DNA of 15,541 nucleotides from CAZTJA01 sp964613745 (GCA_964613745.1 CAZTJA010000072.1:1-15541); one strand, 5' to 3'. Counted from the stretch's first letter, positions 1 to 7,507 are shown. Numbers and translations: made by a program. Notes: a model not told the origin generated them from the sequence alone.

Positions 1-656
1 ACTTCATGGACAAAGCGAGGTTCCTGGAAACCCTGATTTCGCAATAAGCGAAGCTTGTCCGCAAGCCCTGGATCCTTGCACAGCACCATACCGCCTTCGC
101 CTGTAGTTAATATTTTGTTTCCATAAAAGCTGAAACAAGCGACGTCACTAAAGCTTCCGGTCTTCTTACCGTTTATTTCGGCTCCATGAGCCTGAGCACA
201 ATCTTCAATGACGTAGAGCCCATGTTTTTCGGCAATTTTGCCGATACGTTCCATGTCGCAAGGGTGCCCGTACATGTGAACAGCCATTATGGCTTTGGTC
301 CTCGGCGTGATTCTTTCTTCAATTTTGTTGGCATCGAGACACCAAGTTCGACTATCGACGTCCACCAAGACGGGTTTAGCTCCTGCAAGTATAACGGTGT
401 TGGCGGAAACTATGAGCGTGAAATCAGGGATAATGACTTCGTCACCCGGACCAATACCCAAGGCCACCATGGCCATATGCAGTCCTGTAGTGCAATTACT
501 ACAGGCGACGGCATGAGGGACTCCGCAATATTCGCCGAACTTTTCCTCAAATTGATCTATATATTTACCCGCCGAAGAGATCCAGTTCGTCTTTATGCAG
601 TCAATCACATAGTCCATTTCCCGGCCGTCAAGCACCGGCTCGCAAACGGGGATCAT
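1..656 (-). CDS. DegT/DnrJ/EryC1 family sugar aminotransferase, perosamine synthase-like (3' end outside window)
   Basis: This is the first 218 codons of a PLP-dependent aminotransferase that runs off the left edge; the family is usually about 370-400 residues. It begins MIPVCEPVLDG, and an SSAGKYIDQFE segment follows near residues 27-37. Asp152 in IEDCAQAHG should contact the PLP pyridine nitrogen. Lys181 in SFYGNKILTTGEGGM is the expected Schiff-base lysine. From memory, the order and wording of these motifs match GDP-perosamine synthase (Per/RfbE), which transaminates GDP-4-keto-6-deoxymannose, but related enzymes use other 4-keto or 3-keto nucleotide sugars. Substrate is therefore inferred; family is secure. 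The ATG at 656-654 has a strong ribosome site (GGAGG, complement of 662-666) five bases upstream. The gene is divergent from the membrane protein at 1031, consistent with the edge of an O-antigen or other surface-glycan locus. It acts in the cytoplasm. Confidence 0.93.
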   Translation of the reverse strand, partial: MIPVCEPVLDGREMDYVIDCIKTNWISSAGKYIDQFEEKFGEYCGVPHAVACSNCTTGLHMAMVALGIGPGDEVIIPDFTLIVSANTVILAGAKPVLVDVDSRTWCLDANKIEERITPRTKAIMAVHMYGHPCDMERIGKIAEKHGLYVIEDCAQAHGAEINGKKTGSFSDVACFSFYGNKILTTGEGGMVLCKDPGLADKLRLLRNQGFQEPRFVHE

Positions 657-910
657 GTTTTCCTCCGAGGAATTCAGATGAATCGATAATATGCCCGAAC
701 ACTTCGCCGGTTTAATTAGCCGATACGTTTGTGATGAGCAGAATGGTCAAACATTTTCTTTTACACCTAGAGCCCTCACCAGGTCAAGACGCGTGAGTCT
801 TCAAAGTACCTCGAACGATTATTCGTGGTTTTTTCGAAACTATGACAGCATGAATACTGGCGCAAAGGAGGTCTCAACTCACGTAGTCATGAATAGATTA
901 AAATCTTGAG

Positions 911-937
911 TGAATTCCTCGGTAGATACTGAATTCA
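911..937. repeat. 7-bp inverted repeat TGAATTC/GAATTCA
   Basis: TGAATTC at 911-917 is matched by GAATTCA at 931-937 with a 13-base spacer. It lies 32 bp before the larger palindrome in the same intergenic region. A CTTGAG motif also occurs beside each arm. The arms contain the self-complementary GAATTC, so chance is a real possibility. Confidence 0.3.
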
Positions 938-968
938 ACCTTGAGGTGTCATACTTACGGTATTCTAA

Positions 969-995
969 CACAATAAATTCTTTGCATTTATTGTG
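969..995. promoter_or_regulatory. Perfect 9+9 bp palindrome, candidate operator
   Basis: CACAATAAA at 969-977 and TTTATTGTG at 987-995 are perfect reverse complements separated by nine bases. The element lies 36 bp before the proposed start of the membrane-protein gene and directly before a TATGCT hexamer (999-1004) that could be a -10. A dyad of this size and AT-rich character next to a promoter is what a dimeric repressor or activator site looks like. It could instead form a weak RNA hairpin. The regulator is unknown. Confidence 0.5.
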
Positions 996-1030
996 AAATA
1001 TGCTAGGTTTTACAGAGTACAAATTACAAT

Positions 1031-2920
1031 TTGAATATTCATTCTCAGCCCGATCAAAACATGGATCATCAAATACGTTGTGAAAACGTGTTCCGGTTAA
1101 CCATTGCCGGTTTAGTGCTTTACTGCCTCTCCGTAATATTTCTGACCGGAGATATCGGCTTTGAAGGCGACGACTGGTGGATATTCAGTTATCCATACTG
1201 GACAAGTTTTCCGTCATCGCTCTTCAATTACGCCAAAGATTCACTACGACCTGTTGAAGGCATCTACTGGATTGGGCTATTTGAAATCTTCGGATTCAAC
1301 AAACTTGCGTTTCATTTTTTTTCCGTACTGCTTTTGGCCGCAGGTGCGGCCACCATGGGGCGTTGCTTCCTAAATGCATTTCCAAATCGATCCGGTGCAG
1401 CATCCATAGCTGTACTCATCGCATTCTTTCTTCCGGTGGTGTCCTGCCTGACCTATGTTTTGGCAACGGATAATTCAAGACTGAGTTGTCTCATCTTTTG
1501 GTCATCGGTCCTACTATTCCAATATTGGAGGATGAAGGGCGGGAATGTAACAGGTCTGCTGCTCCCTGTTTTCGTTTACATAATTTCATTTCTTGCATAC
1601 GAATCTCCCAGCTTCAAAATTCTGGCTATGCCGCTCCTTGTCTGGCCCATTCACAAGAATAGTCCGGCCACGATTTCCGATAGACAATTTTTAGTGAGAC
1701 TCGGCGCCGCAGTGATCGTCGCCCTGTCTATAGTGGTATCAATTCGGTTTCTTCTCCTTTCCGGAGGTGCGGTCGGCCACAGACACTTGGTTCCGCCCCT
1801 GGAATTACTTGGATCATATTTGGGTCTTATTCCGTTCTATTTGGCTGCTCCGTTTCACAATATATCCACTGAGGCCTGGGCAATTGCCGCGGGTCTGTTC
1901 ATTTTTCTGCTCAGTCTAGTAGTTTTATTATCGGTAAAACACGACAATGACTCGGATGAACGTGTACAACACGCTTTTGGATGCAAATATATTTTTGCAA
2001 CGGGATTTGCTTTTCTCATATTGGGTCTCGTGCCTTACCTGCTGGCCGGTTATGGTGGTGTTCCTCCGAAGTTGGTTGAAACCTTTCATATGAAACTTGG
2101 CGATATTCCTCAGGGACACTCGGCTTGGTTCAATTTTAATTGGTCGAGCCGAATCTATTCGGCTGGATCTTTTGGATTAGCCATAATGTTCTCGGCCATA
2201 ATAGCCGCTTGTTGGAATAGGAGAATCACGAAGATATTGTCGGCAATTACAGTCGCTCTTGTATTGGGAGTCTTCGCTACATTTCATGCCGGCCTTAGTA
2301 AGGACTGGAAAGAAGCCGCAAGAATACGAAACGGGATGATGGCTAATCTCATCAGCCAGGTTCCCGACGTAAAACCATACACCAACTTTGTTTTTCTGGA
2401 TCTCGAGTATTACCACCGAAACGCCGTTGTATTTAGAGGTTGGGGCGGTCTTAGAGAACTGATGAAGATGGTCTATGATGATCCCAATCTCAATGCATGG
2501 TACATGTACCCTTACGTCTGGCGGTGGCCGAATGAGATTTACCAGCAAGCATTTGTTTCACCGGAAGGATTTGTGAGCAGAGGCATGGACATGAAAAGTC
2601 CAGTGCCCCACGAGAGTCTCATCATTTTGAAACGAAAACAGAACTCCGTTGCACTTATTGATGAATTGTCTTCCGACGACGGTCAAGCGCCAACGGGAAT
2701 TTCTTGGCGGAATGCATCATTCCTTCATACGAATCTCGATCGCATCGTGAGTAACCCGCCTGTCGTGTTTCCTCCCATTTCTATGGCTCGAAATGCTTGG
2801 AATTCCGGACTCGTATCTTCTCTTCGTCTTTCGAGGGCTTATTACGGCTTCCGATTCTTTAACAAGCTGACTGCATCTTTGCGCGACAACAGCATGCGAC
2901 GACATCTCCTCTTAAAATAG
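1031..2920 (+). CDS. Polytopic membrane protein, probable GT-C type glycosyltransferase
   Basis: A protein of up to 629 residues with roughly 11-12 hydrophobic spans, for example near residues 23-39, 95-113, 123-142, 152-165, 173-190, 223-244, 258-275, 283-303, 320-340, 378-394 and 402-418. A mostly soluble C-terminal part follows (about 430-629). After the first span comes an acidic pair in FEGDDWW (47-50), then RPVEGIYW (73-80). An acidic motif in the first external loop followed by an RP motif is typical of GT-C transferases, which use polyprenyl-phosphate sugars on the periplasmic face. I do not recognise a specific family, so function is inferred from architecture. The start is uncertain: TTG at 1031 gives the longest frame, ATG at 1061 is codon 11, and neither has a clear ribosome site. 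The divergent sugar aminotransferase supports a role in surface-glycan assembly. Confidence 0.72.
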   Translation: MNIHSQPDQNMDHQIRCENVFRLTIAGLVLYCLSVIFLTGDIGFEGDDWWIFSYPYWTSFPSSLFNYAKDSLRPVEGIYWIGLFEIFGFNKLAFHFFSVLLLAAGAATMGRCFLNAFPNRSGAASIAVLIAFFLPVVSCLTYVLATDNSRLSCLIFWSSVLLFQYWRMKGGNVTGLLLPVFVYIISFLAYESPSFKILAMPLLVWPIHKNSPATISDRQFLVRLGAAVIVALSIVVSIRFLLLSGGAVGHRHLVPPLELLGSYLGLIPFYLAAPFHNISTEAWAIAAGLFIFLLSLVVLLSVKHDNDSDERVQHAFGCKYIFATGFAFLILGLVPYLLAGYGGVPPKLVETFHMKLGDIPQGHSAWFNFNWSSRIYSAGSFGLAIMFSAIIAACWNRRITKILSAITVALVLGVFATFHAGLSKDWKEAARIRNGMMANLISQVPDVKPYTNFVFLDLEYYHRNAVVFRGWGGLRELMKMVYDDPNLNAWYMYPYVWRWPNEIYQQAFVSPEGFVSRGMDMKSPVPHESLIILKRKQNSVALIDELSSDDGQAPTGISWRNASFLHTNLDRIVSNPPVVFPPISMARNAWNSGLVSSLRLSRAYYGFRFFNKLTASLRDNSMRRHLLLK

Positions 2921-3056
2921 CTCTCGTTTTTCAAACGACTCAGGTTATGCTCAATTCAAAGCGATTGCCTGATTTTATTCTTTCACCGCTACTTGGATGT
3001 AATTTAAGACTGACATCTAGATTGAGGGATTCCGGTTTTGAAACAGAGGCAAACCG

Positions 3057-4016
3057 ATGAACGAATTTGAAAATATCCGAAATCAGTTCAAAAGCATTAG
3101 TGATTCAATCTCAGAGGTGATTTTCGGACAAGATGACGTTGTTCAACAGCTCTTAACCTGCCTACTTGCGGGAGGCCACGTCTTGATCGAAGGAGTTCCC
3201 GGATTAGGCAAGACCCTATTGGCAAGAGTATTGGCGAAACTTATCGACGCAGAATATAAGCGGATTCAATTTACTCCGGATCTTCTACCCAGTGATATCA
3301 CTGGGACCAATGTTTTCAATTTGCAACGAGGAGATTTTCAATTCCACCACGGCCCCGTTTTTACGGACATACTTTTGGCTGATGAGATCAATAGAACACC
3401 GCCCAAATCTCAGTCGGCCCTTCTCGAAGCGATGGAAGAGAGGCAGGTCAGCGTTGACGGAACAAGACACCGATTATCTGACATGTTCTTTGTAATGGCT
3501 ACCCAAAACCCCATTGAATATGAGGGTACATACCCTTTACCGGAGACTCAACTTGACCGATTCATGATGAAGATCAATATAACTTATCCGCCGTCGGCAG
3601 CCGAATTTTCTTTGCTCAAAAACTATGCTCAAGGAATTGATCTGCAGGATCTGGATGCCGTAGTCCCGTTTCATATTCTTAACAAGTCTGATTTAAGTGT
3701 TTTCCGAAAAGCACTAACCAATGTAACCGTCCAAGATGACGTGCTCGAGTATATGAGGCAGCTTGTAGACAAAACACGAGACACAATGTACGTACAACTT
3801 GGAGGATCACCTCGTTCATCAGTAGCTCTGTTGAAAGCATCGCGAGCATTTGCCGCAATCCGAGGAAGTGGATTCATTACTCCGGACCATGTCAAAGCAA
3901 TGGCTTTGCCCGTGCTGAGACATAGGATTATCCTAAGGCCGGAGGCCTTGATTGATGGATTAACGCCCGACAACTTTCTGGACAATATCGTTTCAAGTGT
4001 TCCCGTACCACGATGA
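3057..4016 (+). CDS. MoxR-family AAA+ ATPase
   Basis: A 319-residue cytoplasmic ATPase of normal length for the MoxR family. Walker A is GVPGLGKT (46-53). Walker B is LLADE (106-110), followed by INRTPPKSQSALLEAMEER, a MoxR signature. Sensor 1 is ATQNP (148-152). LDRF (167-169) carries the probable arginine finger Arg168, and SPRSS near residue 251 is the sensor 2 region. MoxR ATPases act as chaperone-like factors that activate or insert metal cofactors into partner complexes, usually together with vWA-domain proteins. The ATG at 3057 follows a modest AGAGG. The gene's TGA overlaps the ATG of the DUF58 gene (ATGA at 4013-4016), so the two are almost certainly translated together. Upstream, 136 bp separate it from the glycosyltransferase-like gene. 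The client is not visible in this window. Confidence 0.95.
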   Translation: MNEFENIRNQFKSISDSISEVIFGQDDVVQQLLTCLLAGGHVLIEGVPGLGKTLLARVLAKLIDAEYKRIQFTPDLLPSDITGTNVFNLQRGDFQFHHGPVFTDILLADEINRTPPKSQSALLEAMEERQVSVDGTRHRLSDMFFVMATQNPIEYEGTYPLPETQLDRFMMKINITYPPSAAEFSLLKNYAQGIDLQDLDAVVPFHILNKSDLSVFRKALTNVTVQDDVLEYMRQLVDKTRDTMYVQLGGSPRSSVALLKASRAFAAIRGSGFITPDHVKAMALPVLRHRIILRPEALIDGLTPDNFLDNIVSSVPVPR

Positions 4017-5359
4017 ACCCGCCGAGAAACCGAATAAGAGCCCTGCCGTTTTACTTTTCCCAGAGATTTTTCCTTGTATTTGTATCGGGATCTTTTCTGC
4101 TCATAGTCGCTTATTTGGTGCATCCGTTCGGTTTGGCCGTGCCGGTCTCATTCAATCTCCTACTTTTGGCCTTTACCTTTACCGATTACGCTACCAGCAG
4201 CAGTGATAAGTCCGTCCGCGTAAAACGAGCAATTCTTTACCCTTTGAAAGTTGATAAGTTCACTACCGTGCCTTTGAACGTGGTCAACAATGGTCACAAT
4301 GATCTTGAAATCATCATTGAAGATGATGTTCCGTCCGATTGTCTAAAAGACATTCCTACAGTGAGGATGGTCGCTCATCCAGGCAGCGGGAATAATGCAA
4401 GCTACCGGATCAAACCGCTAATTCGAGGCGATTGTGAGTTCGGTGCGATCCATTTCTGGATAAGAAGTAAACTAGGGCTCGTTTGGAAGCACGGCTGCAG
4501 CCGCTCCGATCAGATGGTGAAATGCTATCCGGGTTTAGCAATCATTGAGCAACAGAATCTGCAGCTGAGGATTTCCCTTCAGGACCAGTTGTTCAGGTCG
4601 GATCGTAAGAAGGGTGCAGGAACTGAATTCGACAGTTTGCGTGACTACGCAACCGGAGATGACCCGCGCCTGATACATTGGGGCGCAACTGCGCGAAAAG
4701 CTAAAGTCATGGTGCGTCGTCACCGAATTGAAGGTAATCAGAACGTATTCATTATTCTCGATACAGGTCGAATGATGACTGCTCGGGTTGGGAGCCGGAC
4801 AAAGTTGGATCATGCAGTGAATGCAGCGGTTGTGTTGGCGTACGGGGCTTTAAGTCTGGGTGACAAGGTGGGCATAATGACCATAGGGGAGGATATTGGA
4901 TCGTTCTTACCCCCCGCCAATTCGCCGACTCAATTTGGTAAGATACTGGACTCCATTTATACCATAAGACCTGAATTTCAAGAACCTCAGTTCTTCAAGG
5001 CATTTGTAGCCATGGCCTCGCGTCTTAAAAGGCGTTCTCTCGTTATTATGTTTACAGATCTGATAGATGAGCGTTCGTCCGGTGCCCTAAAAAACTGCGT
5101 ATCTTCAATGATTCCGAAACACCTGCCTTTTATTGCCGCGCTTTCGGATACGGAAGTGGTGGACTCGGCTGATAAAAGACCCAAAACACTTTGGGATGTC
5201 TATGAAAAAGGTGTTGCTGCGGAGTTGCTGGTACGGCGTGATTTGTTGATCACCCGTCTTCATTCAATGGGAGTACTGATCGTCGACACGAATCCCGAGC
5301 AAGTTTCCGCAGCAGTCCTGGATAAATATCTTCAAATCAAAATCAGAGGTACGCTCTGA
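4013..5359 (+). CDS. DUF58 domain protein (MoxR partner), membrane anchored
   Basis: A 448-residue protein starting in the 4-bp overlap with moxR. Two hydrophobic segments near residues 18-37 and 41-58 anchor it in the inner membrane. A beta-rich stretch (about 65-170) precedes the DUF58 core, whose hallmark LRDYATGDDPRLIHWGATAR lies at 209-228. The following vWA-like strand reads FIILDTGRMM (246-255). The canonical metal-binding DxSxS of vWA domains is replaced by DTGRM, so ordinary MIDAS metal binding is doubtful. DUF58 proteins are nearly always encoded beside MoxR ATPases and are thought to act with them in envelope-linked complex maturation. The usual additional partners (vWA membrane proteins, TPR proteins, transglutaminase-like proteins) are absent here. 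No ribosome site is obvious, which fits translational coupling. Confidence 0.92.
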   Translation: MNPPRNRIRALPFYFSQRFFLVFVSGSFLLIVAYLVHPFGLAVPVSFNLLLLAFTFTDYATSSSDKSVRVKRAILYPLKVDKFTTVPLNVVNNGHNDLEIIIEDDVPSDCLKDIPTVRMVAHPGSGNNASYRIKPLIRGDCEFGAIHFWIRSKLGLVWKHGCSRSDQMVKCYPGLAIIEQQNLQLRISLQDQLFRSDRKKGAGTEFDSLRDYATGDDPRLIHWGATARKAKVMVRRHRIEGNQNVFIILDTGRMMTARVGSRTKLDHAVNAAVVLAYGALSLGDKVGIMTIGEDIGSFLPPANSPTQFGKILDSIYTIRPEFQEPQFFKAFVAMASRLKRRSLVIMFTDLIDERSSGALKNCVSSMIPKHLPFIAALSDTEVVDSADKRPKTLWDVYEKGVAAELLVRRDLLITRLHSMGVLIVDTNPEQVSAAVLDKYLQIKIRGTL

Positions 5360-5360
5360 T
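5342..5360 (-). terminator. Probable terminator of the carbonic anhydrase gene, between convergent genes
   Basis: ATCAGAG (5342-5348) and CTCTGAT (5354-5360) form a perfect 7-bp stem with a 5-base loop. The hairpin covers the stop codon of the DUF58 gene. Read on the minus strand, just after the carbonic anhydrase stop, it is followed by a T-rich stretch (TTTTGATTT), as in an intrinsic terminator. On the plus strand no T-tract follows. The stem is not very GC-rich, so efficiency is uncertain. Confidence 0.45.
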
Positions 5361-5367
5361 GCGTGAA

Positions 5368-6102
5368 TTAATGTGCTTGGGACTTCTTAGCTGCCGATAT
5401 CAGCTTGGATTCATCGGGATGAGCCCCCATCCATGAAACTTTTCCGGTTTCCAAGTCGTAAAAAGCACCCACAACTTTCAGCTTACCTGCTTTGACAAGT
5501 CCTGAAACGGTAGGGCTGGAGTTAAATACGTCTGCAATTGCCTGCCAAACATTGGCTTCAATTGCTTTGTCAACAAGCTGATCACCTTCAGCTTTAGGAT
5601 TCGCCTTTTTTGCTGTTTCAACGGCGGGGACGATACTTTTAACCAGTGCAGGAATATTCCCGTGAACTTCTGCATTTTTCACCACAGCCGTCACCGCTCC
5701 GCAATGTGAATGGCCCAGTACGACCAGTAACGGTGTGTGCAGATGATCCACTCCGTACTCGATCGTTGCCGTTTCATTTACGTTTGCTACATTACCGGCC
5801 ACTCTGATGACAAAAAGTTCACCGATTCCTCGATCAAAGATGATCTCCACCGGAACTCTGGAATCCGAACAAGAAAGAATGCTCACGAATGGCTTTTGCC
5901 CATCCTTGGTAGTGGAGACACGCTGATTGCTGTCCTGCTGAGGGTGAACAGTGCGACTTGCATAGAATCGTGTGTTGCCTTCTTTCAGCAATCTTAGAGC
6001 TTCTTCAGCCGCGATATCGGTTCCCGCTCCCGCCGCAAACACCCAAGTGGTTGCAGTTAATGAAGCAATCATCAAAGCACAAATCTGCAATACTCGAATC
6101 AT
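5368..6102 (-). CDS. Beta-class carbonic anhydrase, exported
   Basis: Reversible hydration of CO2 to bicarbonate. From the chosen start the protein has 244 residues. An N-terminal signal peptide (MIRVLQICALMIASLTATTW, then VFAAGA) predicts export to the periplasm with cleavage near residues 23-26. The zinc ligands of beta-carbonic anhydrases are present: Cys78 in CSDSR, His131 and Cys134 in GHSHCG. The Asp80-Arg82 dyad, RVAGNVAN and GAFYDLETG also fit. A longer frame starts at 6120, but GGAGG (complement of 6107-6111) lies only four bases before the ATG at 6102 and inside the longer frame, so 6102 is preferred. It converges on the DUF58 gene with 8 bp between stop codons. Upstream on the same strand, the acetyltransferase pair ends 176 bp earlier, so this gene probably has its own promoter. 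Confidence 0.95.
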   Translation of the reverse strand: MIRVLQICALMIASLTATTWVFAAGAGTDIAAEEALRLLKEGNTRFYASRTVHPQQDSNQRVSTTKDGQKPFVSILSCSDSRVPVEIIFDRGIGELFVIRVAGNVANVNETATIEYGVDHLHTPLLVVLGHSHCGAVTAVVKNAEVHGNIPALVKSIVPAVETAKKANPKAEGDQLVDKAIEANVWQAIADVFNSSPTVSGLVKAGKLKVVGAFYDLETGKVSWMGAHPDESKLISAAKKSQAH

Positions 6103-6106
6103 AAAA

Positions 6107-6111
6107 CCTCC
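6107..6111 (-). promoter_or_regulatory. Ribosome binding site that fixes the carbonic anhydrase start
   Basis: The minus strand reads GGAGG here, then TTTT and ATG (6102-6100). This strong site selects the seventh codon of the longest open frame. The result is a typical signal peptide with no extra leader residues. Confidence 0.75.
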
Positions 6112-6242
6112 ATTTTTCATGACCGCCGTTCCATGCGGAAATTTGGAAATTTAAACACCGACTGCATACCAGCATAGTTCTCAAAGCTCGATACTTTGTC
6201 TTGCCGGCCAAATTTGGGAATATCCTGATTAGGTGTTTGAAT

Positions 6243-6267
6243 GTTGCCTCTGAAAATAAAAGGCAAC
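6243..6267 (-). terminator. Hairpin after the acetyltransferase operon, possible terminator
   Basis: GTTGCCT (6243-6249) and AGGCAAC (6261-6267) form a perfect 7-bp stem with an 11-base loop, 11 bp beyond the AcuA-like stop codon. On the minus strand no U-tract follows the hairpin, although U-rich sequence lies in the loop and just before it. It may be a weak or factor-assisted terminator or an mRNA-stabilising structure. It occupies the 176-bp gap before the carbonic anhydrase gene, which otherwise shows only AT-rich sequence. Confidence 0.35.
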
Positions 6268-6278
6268 GAAAAAGCGGA

Positions 6279-6944
6279 TCAGTTCTCTTTCGGATCCATT
6301 TTGATCCCGAACCTCAAATAACGAAATCTTTTTTGGTCTTCAGCCGACACTCGGGTCCCCACTCTGATCATCATAATATTTTCATCTCGGAGAGCAATGT
6401 TGGGTTCATTGGTGTACACTTCTCTGAATCCGAAACGACTATAAAGTGCCATCATCAGTTGCCGATACTGGGCACCGGTCAGCCCACTGCCCTCAAGGTC
6501 CCAATGCCAAGAGAAACCATTCATATAGGCAATCTTATCTTCGAAGAAATCCTCGTCGAGAGTTACTTCGAGCAGCTTTGCCGATAATCCTATGCTCCGG
6601 AAATTCCGGCTAACCTCTACCGCCGCCATTTCATACATCAGTTCGCCCAAGGCACTCCATCGCTCATCAGGGCCGGGGTACCAGCATACATTGTATCCAA
6701 TAACAATGTTCGGTTCCACAATTGCCAACGTGACTTTTCCGCCGGGTTTTTCCGTAACACTATCGAACACGTCCAATCGTTGAATAATTGAAGTGTAATG
6801 TGAGAACTTTCCGAGGCCGTCGTCAAGGACGAGCTCAGTGAATGTTCCGTGAGGTCGGTTAGCGTGAATCTCTACTATGCCTTTATTGGTCTCAAATACG
6901 ACTACTCTCTCGGGAATTGATCGTTCCTGTTCATTTGTAATCAA
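6279..6944 (-). CDS. acuA: AcuA-like protein N-acetyltransferase (GNAT fold)
   Basis: A 221-residue homologue of Bacillus AcuA (about 210 residues), recognised from its order of motifs: GYNVCWYPGPDERW (83-96), AAVEVSRNFRSIGLSAKLL (107-125, the acetyl-CoA loop), WHWDLEGSG (146-154), YRQLMMALYSRFGF (160-173), MIRVGTRVS (192-200) and RFRYLRF (206-212). In Bacillus, AcuA inactivates acetyl-CoA synthetase by acetylating a catalytic lysine. The same kind of target is inferred here. The start is TTG at 6944-6942, overlapping the TGA of the preceding GNAT gene as TTGA. A GGAG (complement of 6951-6954) sits six bases before it. Tight coupling suggests the two acetyltransferases are made in fixed ratio. 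Bacillus has acuB and acuC (a deacetylase) next to acuA; neither is seen here. Confidence 0.85.
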   Translation of the reverse strand: MITNEQERSIPERVVVFETNKGIVEIHANRPHGTFTELVLDDGLGKFSHYTSIIQRLDVFDSVTEKPGGKVTLAIVEPNIVIGYNVCWYPGPDERWSALGELMYEMAAVEVSRNFRSIGLSAKLLEVTLDEDFFEDKIAYMNGFSWHWDLEGSGLTGAQYRQLMMALYSRFGFREVYTNEPNIALRDENIMMIRVGTRVSAEDQKRFRYLRFGIKMDPKEN

Positions 6945-7507
6945 AAATCACTCCATTCCCGACGAAGATTTTTCACCATGATGATCAGGTCTCGATCTTG
7001 ACCCTCCCTATCTCGTACATAATCGGGCAAAACAGCCTCTCGATGAAACCCCAATTTACCCGCGGCACTGATCGCGGCATCTTCTCGACCCGCTATAAAT
7101 TCGGCAATGAGCTTTTCTATGCCTAAATCCATTGCCAATTTGATGCAATCCATGATCATCCAACTTCCGACTTTTAAATGCCTGTAGGCCGGAGCCACCA
7201 TTACACGGATATGTGCAATATGTCTGATCGATTTCGATACGGGCCTATATAGTCTAAGATTGGCAATAATCTCTCCATTGTCTTCTCGAACAGCTACGAT
7301 GGGCAAAATGCGATCATAATCAAGGTGCTGAATCCATTTGTGCAGAACATCCGGATCATTTAATTTATCTCTCAGGAACCAGAGCTCGTTTTGAGGAAGT
7401 TCGTTAAAAAAAGTTCGGAGACGCTCCTCATCATCAAGGACCACAGGTCTCAGTAAAACGGAATTCCCGTCCTTTGTCACGATAGCCTTCGGATAATCCT
7501 TAATCAT
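6941..7507 (-). CDS. GNAT family N-acetyltransferase
   Basis: A 188-residue single-domain acetyltransferase. The N-terminal LLRPVVLDDEERLRTFFNEL (18-37) is the usual opening of GNATs of the Pat/RimI-like type. The acetyl-CoA binding strand and loop is RVMVAPAYRHLKVGSWMI (101-118), in which the first glycine of the R/Q-x-x-G-x-G/A motif is replaced by Lys. AAGKLGFHREAVLPDY (148-163) closes the fold. The N-terminal part resembles the GNAT half of Pat-type lysine acetyltransferases, but the large acyl-CoA synthetase-like domain of PatZ is absent. It is first in a two-gene operon with the AcuA homologue, suggesting protein acetylation rather than antibiotic or small-molecule acetylation; this is inference from context. 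The ATG at 7507 follows an AGGGA-like site at workable spacing. Confidence 0.87.
   Translation of the reverse strand: MIKDYPKAIVTKDGNSVLLRPVVLDDEERLRTFFNELPQNELWFLRDKLNDPDVLHKWIQHLDYDRILPIVAVREDNGEIIANLRLYRPVSKSIRHIAHIRVMVAPAYRHLKVGSWMIMDCIKLAMDLGIEKLIAEFIAGREDAAISAAGKLGFHREAVLPDYVRDREGQDRDLIIMVKNLRREWSDF

Larger units (their letters stand above)
657..1030. other. Divergent intergenic region, 374 bp, probable promoter/regulatory region
   Basis: This gap separates the minus-strand aminotransferase from the plus-strand membrane protein. It must hold promoters for both, but I found no convincing -35/-10 pair on either strand. TATGCT at 999-1004 is a possible -10 for the plus-strand gene, with no good -35 at the right distance. 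The region contains two inverted repeats, listed separately (911-937 and 969-995). The only open frame of note (691-909, 72 codons) has no ribosome site and no recognisable protein features. Confidence 0.6.

Noticed and set aside
186..689. Plus-strand open frame of 167 codons over the aminotransferase
   Set aside because: It is the antisense of a clear DegT-family protein with its PLP lysine and ribosome site on the minus strand.
691..909. Plus-strand open frame of 72 codons in the divergent gap
   Set aside because: It has no ribosome site before its ATG, no recognisable motif and an unusual composition, and it lies where promoters are expected.
885..909. Leader peptide after the strong AAAGGAGG near 865
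   Set aside because: The first ATG is about 16 bases beyond the purine-rich site, too far for normal initiation, and the frame would encode only six residues.
969..995. CRP/FNR-type binding site
   Set aside because: The dyad contains TTGTG/CACAA, but the half-sites face outward and the spacing does not match TGTGA-N6-TCACA.
2924..2938. Terminator after the GT-C type gene (TCGTTT/AAACGA)
   Set aside because: The stem is six AT-rich pairs with a three-base loop and no T-tract follows, so chance is likely.
2975..3020. Promoter for moxR (TTGGAT, 17-base spacer, TCTAGA)
   Set aside because: The -10 hexamer matches consensus at only about half its positions, so the pairing is not better than chance in AT-rich DNA.
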